This document shows, piece by piece, positions 43,169-54,895 of a stretch of 64,000 nucleotides of DNA; the stretch's first letter is position 1; each line of letters begins with the position of its first letter. The DNA comes from Craspedostauros australis. Its lineage: Eukaryota > Bacillariophyta > Bacillariophyceae > Mastogloiales > Achnanthaceae. The stretch covers positions 62,001 to 126,000 of the forward strand of contig JAMXDE010000011.1 of NCBI GenBank assembly GCA_026770025.1, written 5' to 3'. The notes under the pieces are model-generated. The model had not been told where the DNA came from. It did not search any database and saw only the letters and a program-made list of their open reading frames with translations. Both the position numbers and the translations under genes were made by a program.

Positions 43169-44947
43169 ATGCTTGCGACATGTCAGAGACGGACGATGGC
43201 GATCGGCCAACGATCCATCAGCGCGGCCCATCGTTCCTTTCCATCCCAGACGACGACGATTGCGGGAGCATCGTCAGTCGCAACAACATCGACGGTGACA
43301 CCAGCGTCACAGACGACAATCCTCTCCTCCCCGACGAATAGATGCGCAACCACGCGATGCATTGCATCAACTGCACGGGTTGGTGGCTTTCACCAACACC
43401 ACAACTCGCCTCACCTTCGGACGCAGACTCGCAACCTTTCCGATCAGCAAAGCACGTCGAGCGCATTCGATCGCGATCTCAAGATCAAGCAACGTGACAA
43501 CGCAGCGCGAGCGCATCAGGCATGGAAGCGCGATGATGATAATGATGATGTCGTGGACTACGACTATATCCGCAATGAAATGGCATACCGGCTGGCGGAT
43601 CGGTTGGATGACATCAAGCGTGCCGAAGGCTTTCCTTTGGCGTTGGATATTGGTGAGTGGTTGTACTGAACATGCGGGGCATGCTGATATGTGTAGATGT
43701 ATCTCCGACTTTGCTTTATTATATGTTACAATCGATGACGGCGAATGTGAAGTTATGCGACGCTGGTCAACAAGCAATGAGAGCAGAATTAAGGCATGCG
43801 ATCTTACAGACATGTTGCCATACGATGCAATGCTCTCCATCCTCCCACCGCCGCCAACATTATATGTTACAGGTTCCGGCGCTGGTTTCATTCATAAAGC
43901 CATCTGTTCCGACGATGCATTCGAAGGCGAAGGCGGCATTGGCGGTGTCCGTAAACTCGTGCAGCTTGATTCCAGCGAGGTCATGCTCTTGCGTGATCAG
44001 GATGTCAAGGTGGAAGGCGCCGAGCGCTGCGATACCTACCGACTCAACGCCGATGAAGAAGGCACTTTGCCATTTCCAGACGGGACCTTCGATCTCGTCA
44101 TTAGTTCGCAGGCGTTGCATTGGATCAACGATCTGCCCGGCTTGTTCAAGGAGGTCATGGTGAGTACATACGCTATTGCCGCGCGCTGCAGTGGTTGAGA
44201 CTGTACATTAGTAGTATGCGGTGTGTAGTTTACTTGTGTCGTATGTTGCTGTGCACCACACTGGACTGGACGCATGTCAATGTAGCATATGCTTCGTTAT
44301 TTTCATATAAGGTTGCAGGCAGATGCAGATGCAATCGAATCTTCACGTGCATGCTCACATTCGTGTTGAGGTCCATGCTGATGATGACCTGTCTGCATCT
44401 CAATTTGCTTCATGCCCAATAGCGAGTCCTCAAACCAGACGGCTGCTTCATGTTCTGCATGATCGGTGGCGAGACGTTGCCCGATCTGCGCATCTCGATG
44501 GTCCTCGCCGAATTGGAACGAGATGGTGGGGTCGGTCCTCACGTAGGGCCGTTCGTGGAGTTATCGGACGTCGGTGGCTTGATGCAAGGGGCTGGGTTTT
44601 CGTTGCCGACCATCGATATTGACACGATCAAGATCGGATACCCCAACGCGGCTGTGCTGATGGAGCACTTGCAACGCATGGGAGAAGGCAACGCGTCCTT
44701 GAACCGGCGACCGTTCACGGGGAAGGACACCTTCCTGTCGGCTGCCTGCATCTACGACGATCTGTTTCAGTCGAAATCCGAGGAGGAAGAGGCGGGAGTC
44801 GAGGCGTCCGTGCAGATCATCTACGCCATCGGCTGGAGCCCGCATTCGTCTCAGCCAGAGCCATTGGAACGCGGGACGGCGACGCGTCGCATTGGCGAGG
44901 ATGTGGAAGTCGAAACGCACAAAGGAACGCCGGAGCCAAGCTCGTAG
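43169..44947 (+). CDS. NDUFAF5: NDUFAF5-like complex I assembly methyltransferase/hydroxylase
   Basis: Three exons (43169-43652, 43873-44159, 44423-44947) encode 431 residues. The sequence follows NDUFAF5 throughout: FDRDLKIKQRDNAAR, RLADRLDDIKR, the SAM-binding loop LALDIGSGAG formed across the first intron, FDLVISSQALHWINDLPG, and VLKPDGCFMFCMIGGETL formed after the second intron. NDUFAF5 sits in the mitochondrial matrix and hydroxylates an Arg of the NDUFS7 subunit during complex I assembly. The N-terminus is Arg/Ser/Thr-rich without acidic residues for about 100 residues, as in a mitochondrial presequence, which supports the first ATG. Both donors are GTGAGT. Confidence 0.94.
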
Positions 44948-45641
44948 AGTCGAGTAGGCAGCGTTTCTTCGAACCTATTCTTGACTTGTTTCTGTATAGT
45001 GCGTCTTCCTGTGCTGCAACGCAATGGCGAGGCTGGCCACTGGAGGTGCGGGCTCTTGAACATGCGCGATGCTCGCTGCTTTGGTGCAGCAACGTCCACC
45101 TTTCCTGTTCGTTGGTCGACGTTGGTGTGCCTTTTCAGGAGCGCAGCAGACACACGAGAGGACGGGTCGAGCTGCATCGCTGCGGCATTCATCGACCTGT
45201 TCTCGCGCGAATTGAGAAGATGACGGAGTATGCCACGGCACCTTCAGAGTGAAAGGTGAGACGGTTGGCTGGCGTTCAAGCTCTTGCCTTTCTTCTCTGC
45301 TTGATGCGCTGCAAGGGAGATGGCTGACCTTTGATAGGACGCGCGGTTTCGCATCCATGCGCCCATGAGATACAGGTGCTGGAGTTTCCGAGAAGGTTGC
45401 GTCCGGAGCGACCGTAAAGGAAGCAGTGGCTGAGGTCGGCGCCCTGTATGTTTGGATGAATGATGGAACGGACGTTGCGTTGTCGCAAACCGTCATGCTT
45501 TGTATAACTGCGAATGACGAGGAGCGGGCTTCGCGTGAGCAAGCGATTGTGTTGCGAGAAGGCGAGAGATGTTGATGATGAGCGTGATGTAGAATTGTGT
45601 GATGTGAGAGTGGAAATGAGATTGCATTCCATTCTATTCCA
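44948..45641. other. Gap between two convergent genes
   Basis: These 694 bp hold the 3' ends of two genes that face each other. Short frames on both strands resemble no family. No RNA gene or repeat was recognised. Confidence 0.45.
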
Positions 45642-46394
45642 TCACATATCATCCGCCATCGTGATATGCTCAAAACCCTGAGCCAGATCATCGACCTCCT
45701 CCTGAGGCGTCGCCCTTTCAAAGACTCTCGTTTGCTCGGAGCCCGCGATCATGGTGCGGGAGATCTGTCTCGCAATGTCCAAAGGGCGTTCATTGTCGTC
45801 ATTCAAGGTGGTGAGATCCTGGGGGAATCTGAGCACGAGAGTCTCGACCACATCTGGCGGACACGTGTATCCCATGCATGCGATGGGGTGCAGAATCAGA
45901 GGTCGTTCCGTGACGCCGTCTTGGGAAAATATTTCGATCGCTCTGAGGAAGACATCGACGCTGCGCCGGAACTGTTGTTCATCGCCTTCGCGATACTCGG
46001 ACCGTCGTCGATGGGCCAGGCAGAGAGCCTCGAATGGATCCGAATGCTGAAATTGGCTGGGAAGCATGGCTTGGGGGAATCCGAATAGCACCATCCTGAT
46101 GATATCCGCCGAGGTTTGGCAGTCGCACGCCACCTGCAACGGAAGCCTGCCTCCTCTCTCGGTTGGCTTCATCAATGCACCGGGAGAAGCTTGGATGAGC
46201 TGCTTGAGCAGGTGCTCGTGATTGGTGAGGTCGCGAGCCTGGAGGAGCTTGACCAAGGGCGTGCTGCCCTCCATCAGGTGGACGTATTCTGCCTCGTTTG
46301 GCCACGTCTCCACATGGCGCAGGATGTGGTCGAGATCGTCATTCATGGCAATCTCGTGCCACAGATGCCGTCGCTGGCCAGCACCTTCGTCCAT
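45642..46394 (-). CDS. Ankyrin-like hypothetical protein
   Basis: A 250-residue soluble protein from ATG 46394. It has repeated helix pairs resembling degenerate ankyrin repeats: GSTPLVKLLQARDL, GGRLPLQVACDCQTSADIIR and HPIACMGYTCPPDVVETLV, the last followed by a phrase on falling through FPQDLTTLNDDNERPLDIA. This style is common among expanded ankyrin-type families of diatoms. There is no signal peptide or membrane segment. The protein is acidic at both ends. Partner and function are unknown. Confidence 0.7.
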   Translation of the reverse strand: MDEGAGQRRHLWHEIAMNDDLDHILRHVETWPNEAEYVHLMEGSTPLVKLLQARDLTNHEHLLKQLIQASPGALMKPTERGGRLPLQVACDCQTSADIIRMVLFGFPQAMLPSQFQHSDPFEALCLAHRRRSEYREGDEQQFRRSVDVFLRAIEIFSQDGVTERPLILHPIACMGYTCPPDVVETLVLRFPQDLTTLNDDNERPLDIARQISRTMIAGSEQTRVFERATPQEEVDDLAQGFEHITMADDM

Positions 46395-47605
46395 ATTGCG
46401 GTACTTCTGGGGGTATGTATTCTGTGTATTATGTGTAAAATGTAGAATAATACACTTGAGATATCCGCTTGCTTGCTGGATGGGAAACGACAGAGATGGA
46501 TTTCACAAAACCTCGACTGCGACCAAGGTGGTTCGGCAGAGCGGGGGAAATCCGACTACGGAGAGCGAGCGTCTGGTTGCGATGGCAGCTCCTCTGCAGC
46601 TGCGTGTCCTGACGGATGGATCTGGCCGCTTTGTTGCTTGTGAGATGTTGGTGTCGGAAAGATCCGTGATGTCAATGCTGCTGTTGTTGTGCGTCTCCAG
46701 AGCAGACGCCAATCGTTCAATCTTTGGCGGTTACGATTATGTGGTGGAAACGGAACAAGGTCTGATGCCTCTGTCGATGCTTGTGATGTTACCAGTATTG
46801 GGGAGTATTATATGATACCACTATCTCTATGTGTGGCACGACTTCGACTACGAGGACGAGCACGAGTACGAGCAAGATCTATAATATGTCTGGATTCTGT
46901 TTCTGTTGCCTGCATCAATGTCGTGGCAGCGCCTCTCGCGATTTGGGAGTTGTTGTTGTGATCGCACTCTCTGTGTGCCATTCGCGTGATGGTGATCGCC
47001 GTTTCTGTGGAATCGATGCTGCTTCTTTTGTCAGGTCCGTCGCGGGCTCCCATCTCCTCTCGTGCTCGGTAGAAGGTATCGATCGAGTCCCTCGCTCCGT
47101 GGTAGCCTTCTCTTGAGACCCAATCGTGTCGGCGGCAACACCACCGTCGCGTGTGAGAACCAAGAGGAACGAAGAAGGGCGCTGAACGAAAATCATGGGA
47201 TTCACGGCAAAATATGCAATATCCACAATATTAAGTAGTCGACCAATCTGACTAAATTGGATTGATTGGTCTGGTGCGCGCCACGACCACGCAAAATCGA
47301 ACACAAGACGCATCAAACAGCTTCTGCAAAATCTCTCCGTTTTGTGTCACCCATCACCATCGCGAACATCCATCACATCAATAGTCGTAGCTGACGGCGC
47401 CAGATCCGACGCAATACTGATACCTTCCATCCATACGAGGTGCGAACAGAGAAAGGGAGAGAAATAGAGAGGCAGGAAGACTCTTTTGGCACCAATTACA
47501 CTATTGTACAATCAACACACAAGCACAGGCATCAACACACAGACCATCGACATTCGAAACCTCGAAAACGTCACTCACGACAACCACACGGACACCACGC
47601 CTACG
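46395..47605. promoter_or_regulatory. 1.2-kb divergent region
   Basis: This separates the ankyrin-like gene (-) from the second pseudouridine synthase (+). A purine/pyrimidine-alternating stretch of CGAC/GAGCACGAG-like repeats lies near 46832-46875. An AT-rich patch lies near 47208-47262. A TTG-initiated frame runs into the downstream gene but lacks coding character before 47606. Confidence 0.45.
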
Positions 47606-49048
47606 ATGGCGATGAGTGTCGTTCCTGTGCTTGCCGTCGGCATGCTGCTGCAATGTGCAGACGCGTACGTCTTGCAACAGACAGCGCCGCGTTTGCAACG
47701 AGGTTCACGACGACAATCCAGAACAACCGGATCCATCTCAACCACCATGCTCGGCACATCGACGCAGGAATCGAATGAGATGGAAGGCCTGGCAGTGGAC
47801 TTGACGCAAGACGTGACGGCGGAGGTGATCGAAGATGGGGAAGTCCCCATGCCGATGCCCGAGATCAAATCGCAATACTGCATCACGGGCCTATCACCAG
47901 CGCGGCCAACGCCTTTGAATGAGATCGTGTCGAGCATCGCGGGCGTGACATTGGAGAAGGCCAATGAGCTCGTCGACCTTGGCGCCGTGTGGGCGCGCAT
48001 CGACACGCTCAGCGAGGAAGATCTGCTGTCGCAGTACGACGACGACTTTGGGGCGCGCCAGCTGTACGGCGATCTGCCCAAGGGATGGAAGATCGGCGAG
48101 ATGGAGGAGGACTCCAGCCTCAATTTGGACCAGTACGTCGAGAAGATGCAAACGCAACGCTTCAAGCGCATCCTGACGCCGACCCTGCTGGATGCGGGCA
48201 CCGATGTGCGCATCTACCCCAACCCACGTCGATTTTCGGCATGCTACGACATGGACAAGTCGAGTCTGCTGTACGAGGACACCACGTTCGTCATCGTGGA
48301 CAAGCCACCGTTGCTGCCGACGCAACCGGATGCCAGCAACTACTACGAGAACTGCCCCGGATGCGCGCAGGAGATGCTGGGTCCCTTCGAGGACATCCTG
48401 GGCAACACCATCCGCCGCCCGTTGATCTGCCACCGCGTGGACTCCACCGTCGGCGGTTGCGTCGTGATGAGCAAGGACACGAACGGCCAGAAGGTCTTCC
48501 AGGAGCTGCAGCGCGATCGCAAGCTGCGCAAGGTCTACCTCGCCGTCACCAACAACCCCGTGCCGACCGGCATGCACATTCATTGGATGTGGTCGCCGCA
48601 AAGTGCCCGCGGCAAGGCCGGAGGACCGCCGTGTCAGCTCGTCAGCCACATGCCGCCGGAATCGCGGAGGAAGGCGAGGCAGTTCTGGACGCGCTGCGTG
48701 CTGGAGGTGGTCAAATGCGAGCGCATCATCGTGGAGAAGTCGGAGGACGGGTACGATCCAGGCAACAAGCCTCATTACCAGGTCACGATACGGCTCGTGA
48801 CGGGACGCAAACATCAGGTGCGTGCGCAGCTCGCCAGTTTGGGCGCCCCCATCATCCGCGATACGCTGTACCAGCCGATGTCAGGACTGACAATGGGCGA
48901 CATCGAGGTGGATGAAGATGAGATGGACAACGCCATTGCACAATGCAAGGTGCCCACGTCTCCCATCGGCCTGCAGGCGCATGCCATTCTCTTTGGCGGC
49001 ATCCGAGCCAAAGCTCGCACGCCCTGGTGGGGTCAGAATCTCATGTAG
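47606..49048 (+). CDS. RluA-type pseudouridine synthase, likely plastid
   Basis: The 480-residue intronless product has the RluA fold. The strand TFVIVDKPPLLPTQPD precedes the catalytic block CHRVDSTVGGCVVMSK, whose Asp matches the active-site residue; RLVTGRKHQVRAQLASLGAP is the RNA-contact motif. The N-terminus MAMSVVPVLAVGMLLQCADA/Y is a signal peptide followed by Tyr, consistent with plastid entry. An N-terminal domain of about 100 residues (GLSPARPTPLNEIVSSIAGV) sits before the catalytic part, roughly where S4-like domains occur in relatives; it is not clearly S4. Inside the catalytic domain there is an extra CPGC-containing loop (NYYENCPGCAQEML). It is distinct from the TruC-like gene 6 kb away. 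Confidence 0.9.
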   Translation: MAMSVVPVLAVGMLLQCADAYVLQQTAPRLQRGSRRQSRTTGSISTTMLGTSTQESNEMEGLAVDLTQDVTAEVIEDGEVPMPMPEIKSQYCITGLSPARPTPLNEIVSSIAGVTLEKANELVDLGAVWARIDTLSEEDLLSQYDDDFGARQLYGDLPKGWKIGEMEEDSSLNLDQYVEKMQTQRFKRILTPTLLDAGTDVRIYPNPRRFSACYDMDKSSLLYEDTTFVIVDKPPLLPTQPDASNYYENCPGCAQEMLGPFEDILGNTIRRPLICHRVDSTVGGCVVMSKDTNGQKVFQELQRDRKLRKVYLAVTNNPVPTGMHIHWMWSPQSARGKAGGPPCQLVSHMPPESRRKARQFWTRCVLEVVKCERIIVEKSEDGYDPGNKPHYQVTIRLVTGRKHQVRAQLASLGAPIIRDTLYQPMSGLTMGDIEVDEDEMDNAIAQCKVPTSPIGLQAHAILFGGIRAKARTPWWGQNLM

Positions 49049-50594
49049 AGTGGAGGACGTTGCGGAAAAGAGCGAGACAAGCGTAATCTGGCGTGGAACA
49101 AATCATCCTTCTCTGAAATAGCAAAGGATTGGCTCAACATGGATACCATTAGTATTGGACGTGATTACTGTGGTCAGCGTATCCCGCACAGTATGCAAGT
49201 ATTGGTACTATGGAGCGATATCTTCATTCATTCATGCCTGTCAGATGGATTGATGGAAGGAAAGTAGCGACATCAACAGCAACAACAACAACAACTGCTC
49301 TACTCTCATCTCTCATGCTATTGACAGCCACTCCCATTGACACCGACTGACGTATCTACTTGTGTGCATCTGATGGCACCACGCAAGGAACCAGATGGAA
49401 CAGCTCCGTCACACGCCTCCTATTCCAGCTCTCGCCTTCATGTGGGCGTGGAGTAGAACCTCATCTTCTTGGAGGATCAGATTGCCTCCAAAACAAGAAG
49501 ATTGGGTGTTCTTGAACCTGGAGGCACATCGCACGTTTGCCCGAAGGCTTTGAGAACTCTCTCAGAATGCATACATACGTGCGTCTGCATGCACTACCAT
49601 TGCGCTCCAATCTGAAAAGAACCGCCGATGAGAATGCTTGGGCAGTGCCATTGCGAAGGATTGTGATGGCATGCAGTCTTCTCCATGGCATCACAACGCA
49701 CTTCGCGTTGTTGTTTCTTTCGACTCCACACACACTCAAACGGCAATTTGTGACCGCTGTTTTGGAAGCGTTCGTGGAAAATTCGTTTTGACCGTGACAA
49801 ATTTGTGTGATCCAACGGACGCCTGCCTCGCCTGACGTTAAGTGGCGATCGCGTCGTTCCAGCGCGCTGGTGATGAAATTGTAAACTTTGCGCAGAAGTG
49901 GTTGGTGGTGCGATGCAGCAAAATGGTGGTGTCTTGTCGTTGTCGTTGCGAAGTGGCGAGGATGTCGCGAAGGAAAGGTGCCGTGTTTGGGCGCGTGAAG
50001 GGGCTGGACGTGACGATGAACATGTTCGGTTTCGCGCGCGATATTACGAGCACGAGACTAGAGAGTGGCTGATTGTTGTTGTTTGTGATGTCTATTTGTA
50101 GATGTACAAATGCACTCGTATCGTGAAGTGTTGTACAATTAATAGGAAAAATGTAATAGTAGTAGAGTAGCGTTGTTCGGATGTCGTGGGAGGGATCGTG
50201 ACGATGATGAAGCATGGGATTGATGCTTCGTGCGCGCTTCCCACTCCGTCTGTTCGAGGTCGTTTCCGCTGTCGTGCCTTTCGTTCGTGTTTGTCGCTGC
50301 GACGAAGTGGCACCTGCAGAGACTCAGGACTTGAAACTGGCTGTGACCGCCATTGCCTGGGACCCATTCAAGATCATGGGGGAAGTCGGCGTGAGGAGGC
50401 GGTTCTTGTCAGGGACCGCAAAGCGAAGGGAAGCGAGGCGCTTGAAGAGCTGCCTTCGTCCCCCGCTGAACCGGATGATCGTTCGCCTTCACCACTGCTG
50501 TTGATTGATTGATTTTCGAATGTATGGTTGGTTGGTTGGTTGATTGTGGAAGGGGACTGAATGACTGAGGTGTTGCGTGATGTCGCTGTCATCA
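49049..50594. other. 1.5-kb gap between convergent genes
   Basis: No supported gene. It holds CAA/ACA-rich runs near 49270-49295 and a GGTT run near 50524-50545. Short frames on both strands show no family resemblance or codon bias like the neighbouring genes. Confidence 0.45.
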
Positions 50595-51143
50595 TCATCT
50601 GGGTCCCTCGAGTGCCGCGTTGACATCCATCGCCGTCTGCATGAAGGTCTCCATGCAGTTGAGCATCTGCTTGTGATTGAGCTTGCTGATGGGCGTGGAG
50701 AAGGAGAGCGTGACCTCGTAGCCGTTCATGCCGACGCTGATACCATTCGGTATCTGCACCTGCTCGATGTACTGCAGGTTGCGCGTGTGCCTGGCGTTGA
50801 GCACCTCGAAGACCAGCGTGTTCATGTGGCACATGTAGGCGTCCTGCTCAGGCACTTCGACCGTGATGAGGAACTTCTTGAAGGCGATGTTGCAGGCTCC
50901 GCGCGCGTCCAGCGAAAGGTCCTGCTTGGCCGTGCGGCCGATCTTCTTGAGGAGCTTGTTGATCTTCTTGCGGTTCTTGCAGAGCTCTGAGTTTTCATCT
51001 TCCTCCCAAGGTCTCGGTGTGGATGCGTTAGCTGTGGCTGGCGACAGCTTGCGCAGGACCTCGGTCTGTGACTGCGACGATCCCTGCCTCGATGGTGCAG
51101 GGGTGCGGCCTTGCTGCTGTTGCTTCTTCTTGCGGAACCACAT
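50595..51143 (-). CDS. Small hypothetical protein with strong codon bias
   Basis: The 182-residue product starts MWFRKKKQQQQG and has a basic, Gln/Ser-rich first 60 residues. A compact conserved-looking domain follows (KINKLLKKIGRTAKQDLSLD to the C-terminus) containing GACNIAFKKFLITVEVP and ISVGMNGYEVTLSFSTP. Codons in the domain end in C or G almost throughout, unlike surrounding DNA, which points to a real and probably well-expressed gene. No signal peptide, membrane segment or known motif is visible. The frame is open upstream of ATG 51143 but there it is only Gln/Asn/Thr low complexity from CA repeats. I do not recognise the family. Confidence 0.72.
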   Translation of the reverse strand: MWFRKKKQQQQGRTPAPSRQGSSQSQTEVLRKLSPATANASTPRPWEEDENSELCKNRKKINKLLKKIGRTAKQDLSLDARGACNIAFKKFLITVEVPEQDAYMCHMNTLVFEVLNARHTRNLQYIEQVQIPNGISVGMNGYEVTLSFSTPISKLNHKQMLNCMETFMQTAMDVNAALEGPR

Positions 51144-54100
51144 TGTTGTTATTGGTTGTTGCTGTGTGTGGTTGTTGGTGTTCGTTGTTGGTTGTTGTTG
51201 CTGTTCGTTGCTGTTCGTTGTTGGTGTAGAATGTTTGATTGTTGTTCGTTGTTTGTTTTTATGAGGATGTGGTGGGTGGTTTGTGTCAGGATTGGCGCTC
51301 TGTGATTGTCTGGCCAAAACGGGATGAGATGAGATGAGTGGAGCAAGATCTGTCTGCACGTTTGTGTGAACGTGTTTGATGTGTGATAGGGATCAAAGGG
51401 GCCAAAGAGACGATGCCGCTGTTGCTGCCAGGACTGATGAAATGTGGAGAGTCAAGGAGAGTGCGGTGATGCGTTGTGAAGAAAGGAGAGGCGGAGGCGT
51501 TGCCTGGAACAAGATCACAGGTGTTCTTTCGTTGATCCTCGCTGTGATGAGTGTTTCTGCTGTGCCCCTTGGGGGTCGCTTTTCGCGGTTGTTTGTGCTG
51601 CTGCTTTCCTGTGACACCGTGAGCCAACCGCAACGCACACCAAAGAAAGAAGAGCCGCTTTGGTTGCAACGTGGTCAGAGAGGGGCGCCTGTACTGCTGT
51701 TACCACAGAGGCGGGTCAGACACTGTGTCGTCGCACACTGTCGCGCACAAATACGAGCACACGTTTGTAGCAGGAGATCGCACCACACACTTACTCTGTT
51801 TTCTGGGCTGTTATCACGTATTATTGCTGTGTGACTTTTGACGCACAGATGATCGCGTTGTTTTTCCATTCGTCCTTTTCTCCCCTTGTTTCCACCTGCT
51901 TCGTCTCGCTTCACTTCACGTCGCTGTGTGACATCTCGTGGAAGAGCACAGCAAACTTCGCTATCGCCAGAAATGCTCAGCGCGCAAACACCAACGGTGA
52001 CGGAGACTGCGACACAAGACCTCTGTGTGCGAGAAACGAATCTCCAACACGCACATCACGACATCACAGCGAAGCGAAACTCCCATTCATTCACGCTGTC
52101 CGTCAGAGGAACAGCAAAGACGCCCACACTTTTTCGCGATGGACAAACAGCATCATCGCAGAAATGCTCAACGGAGAAGGCGGCAACCACGAGTCAGCGT
52201 CGACGACGGCCAGACTATCACGAAGCGTTGGAAATTGTTCTCGTGTTCTCAAGGATGGACATTTCACGAACTAATGGGAGAAATTGTGTTGGTCAACATC
52301 ACGAACATGTGGCATTTGTCCACGAGGGCAATAAATACTATTCGTATACCGCAGAAGATTATGAATGATCAGTGTCACTGAAATATTACGCGGTTGTACT
52401 ATTGCTTATGTCACATACACTTGTCATTCACCCCATCCTGACCAATGGCTTCTTCGTAGTTTTCACGCGAAAAGCACACGGTGCAAAGACTCCGCAGCTC
52501 TCCAGCACCAGTACTCATGTTCGCTGGCATTCGGTCTTCAAGCCAATGCGTGTCGTAGCGTTAAGTAAACCAGTGCCATCGCTGAATACGGCCGCACTTT
52601 TGTGCCATTCAAGAGAGCCTGGACGTCAATGCGGTTTCCTTTTGTCAACCAGCCACAAAATAGTCAGCCACTTTTTGGCGCAAAAACCGAGAGTTCGTTG
52701 AGCCCAACGGAAGAGGCGGAATGTGACGGAGCAAGTGGCGTGGTGGTAGGTGGGCGCAGTCGACGAATCTCCCAACAGAAACAAAGGTGACAAGGCGACG
52801 TCGGGTTGGGTTCGGGAGGTGGGCCTGGCGGACGGGAGAGGCCATCAAAGAGGAGGCGGATTCGGGTTGCTCTGTGTGTTGAGGCGTTGGGAGGCGCATC
52901 CGATGGAACTTCTTGTTCGTTGGTCGGTTACGCCGCCGGTTAGGGGATTCCATGTATCGGGGAGCCGACTTCCCTTGACATCAGTTGACATGCCAACGAA
53001 CTATCGTATCTGCATCCTTGTGCTTGTCACCAATCACCCACATTTTAACGTGCACTCCCTCCACACCTGTTGTACAGCCTCCTCCACAACGCACTTCGCA
53101 TCCTAGTCGTTTGCCTCCACATTCCACAGAGATTCAGTTGCGCACCCAAGCTTGCCTCCAACGGCGAACCTTCAACGGTGAGGTGATGAAGAGCGACAAA
53201 ACATGACATTCGAAGCCTGTGAACTCGGCGACTTGTGGGTGCTTCGTGCGCATCTCCGACGTCTTGGTTCCTCGGTCTCTGCTCAGAACAACATCCCATG
53301 GATGCGCTTCTGGGTACTGTACGAAGCACTATGCTCTTGAGGTGACGGCACCGACCAGAATAGCGCTCACCGCTTCGCTGGGAATGCCACACGTGTCAAT
53401 CTGCATGCACCTATGGCCTTCTGTTTCTGGATTCGATCCTGGCGTCTGTTTTAGCTTCGGGCCTCCATTGCTCTGCTGTCGGCCAACCAATTCCAATTCG
53501 ATCGCCTTGCCTTGCCGTCTCGAAGATCTTTCAAGTTGGGGCTGTGGCCCAACCTCTTCTTGGATCGTCCAGGTACAGCACCGGGAGGCAGCGCATCGCA
53601 TTGCAAGAGTACTCCAGGCTTCATTCGACGCTCACCAACTTCAATTCAATTTGCGAACTCTCTCAGGCAGTCCCCACGACATCTGATGGCCATCGCTGGC
53701 TTTCTTGTCGATGTTGGTTACAACAGCATCAACCTGCAAAGTATCGTTGCTCAAGATCCTGCCTCCTCCAGGCGTCACTCATCGTCATCGCTGTCTGCTC
53801 ATCCAATCACTTGCGGCGTTGCTGATGGCCACGCATAAATCTTGATCATACACCGTCACCCCCAATACGACCACATCACCTCCCTGTACCAACCTTGATG
53901 TGATAGTTGTTGAAATTCTTACGACTACAAACTCAGATCGAGATTGAATTGGCCTTCGCACTCTCTGCATCGATTAATTGATTGCGGCTCAATGCCGAGA
54001 CAGTACCATTCAACTTCACGCGCATGATGCTCCTATGCCCTGCTTCTTCGGCTTTCTGTATGCCATTTGAACACCGGATGCATCTTGTTCCATACTGGTG

Positions 54101-54707
54101 AAAGCTGCTTTCCACTCACCAACATCACCAAGTTGGTCATCTTGTGATGCGCGCCTGCGGATGCAGACGTGGCTCACAGCACCCACGAGAGACACAACGA
54201 CCTCACGGAGAGGACGCACTACACTCCCGATAGTAAGAACGTGCCACACGCACACGAGACCCAAGATCGTCCGCATGACAGTCACCACAACGATGACCGT
54301 GTATTGGCATGATGTTTCCACGAGGTCTCGATGGAGATCGGTCACGCATGGTGTTGTTGCATGCCAGATTGGCAGACGTGCAAGTGATTTCGCCTTCGCA
54401 TCGGTTTGCCAACAAATCCAAAAAGAACCTCGCGGAGCCACACGTTTCATGATCACGAATCAGCCCCTTTGTTCAATCAACTAACTCGTGCTCCCTGCCT
54501 CCCACAACTTCTGCAACCCCGCCCAGGATCCAGGAACAACAATGACGACGACAACAACGACAACGACCACGGCGGTGGTGACGATTGTGGAACATCTGCT
54601 CTACTCCCACAGCCACTCCCACAACCGTAGCGCAACACATCATGTCACATCATATGACATCACACAAGAGGAACAACAAGGACGGAAACAGATCCCAAAC
54701 TGCAGCG
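51144..54707. other. Gene-poor region
   Basis: The first few hundred bases upstream of 51143 are GTT/GTG-rich simple sequence and should contain that gene's promoter. Beyond this, frames of 60-160 codons overlap on both strands with no family resemblance, no consistent third-position bias and no convincing splice pairs. Nothing else was recognised. Confidence 0.45.
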
Positions 54708-54895
54708 ACAGCACGAGTCAAACCAAAACGAAATGAATCGAAGGGATGAATTGGAATCCCAGCGAAACAAACCCTCTCCGAGCCGCACACGTATGATGCC
54801 AGGTGCACTATCTGCATCTCGGACAACACTCTCATCGTCGGCATCCTCCCGTTTCTCCATCGTCGGCATGGCCAACTTGCGTTTGTGCGTTCAAT
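54708..54895 (-). pseudogene. Relic copy of the NOL8 3' end
   Basis: The minus strand at about 54850-54895 encodes RKLAMPTMEKRE, closely matching the C-terminus of the NOL8-like gene (RKFAISRMEKRK) that ends at 56278. The following DNA, ATGAATCGAAGGGATGAA near 54735, also matches sequence just beyond that gene's stop (near 56190), with most positions identical over about 40 bp. This is therefore a short, diverged tandem duplication of the gene's last codons and 3' flank, about 1.45 kb away. It has no reading frame of its own. Confidence 0.6.

Noticed and set aside
44986-45252. Overlapping frames downstream of NDUFAF5
   Set aside because: They lie in the convergent gap with no conserved content and no codon bias.
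47894-48814. 306-codon open frame opposite the second pseudouridine synthase
   Set aside because: It mirrors the codon pattern of a well-identified gene on the plus strand and has no family resemblance.
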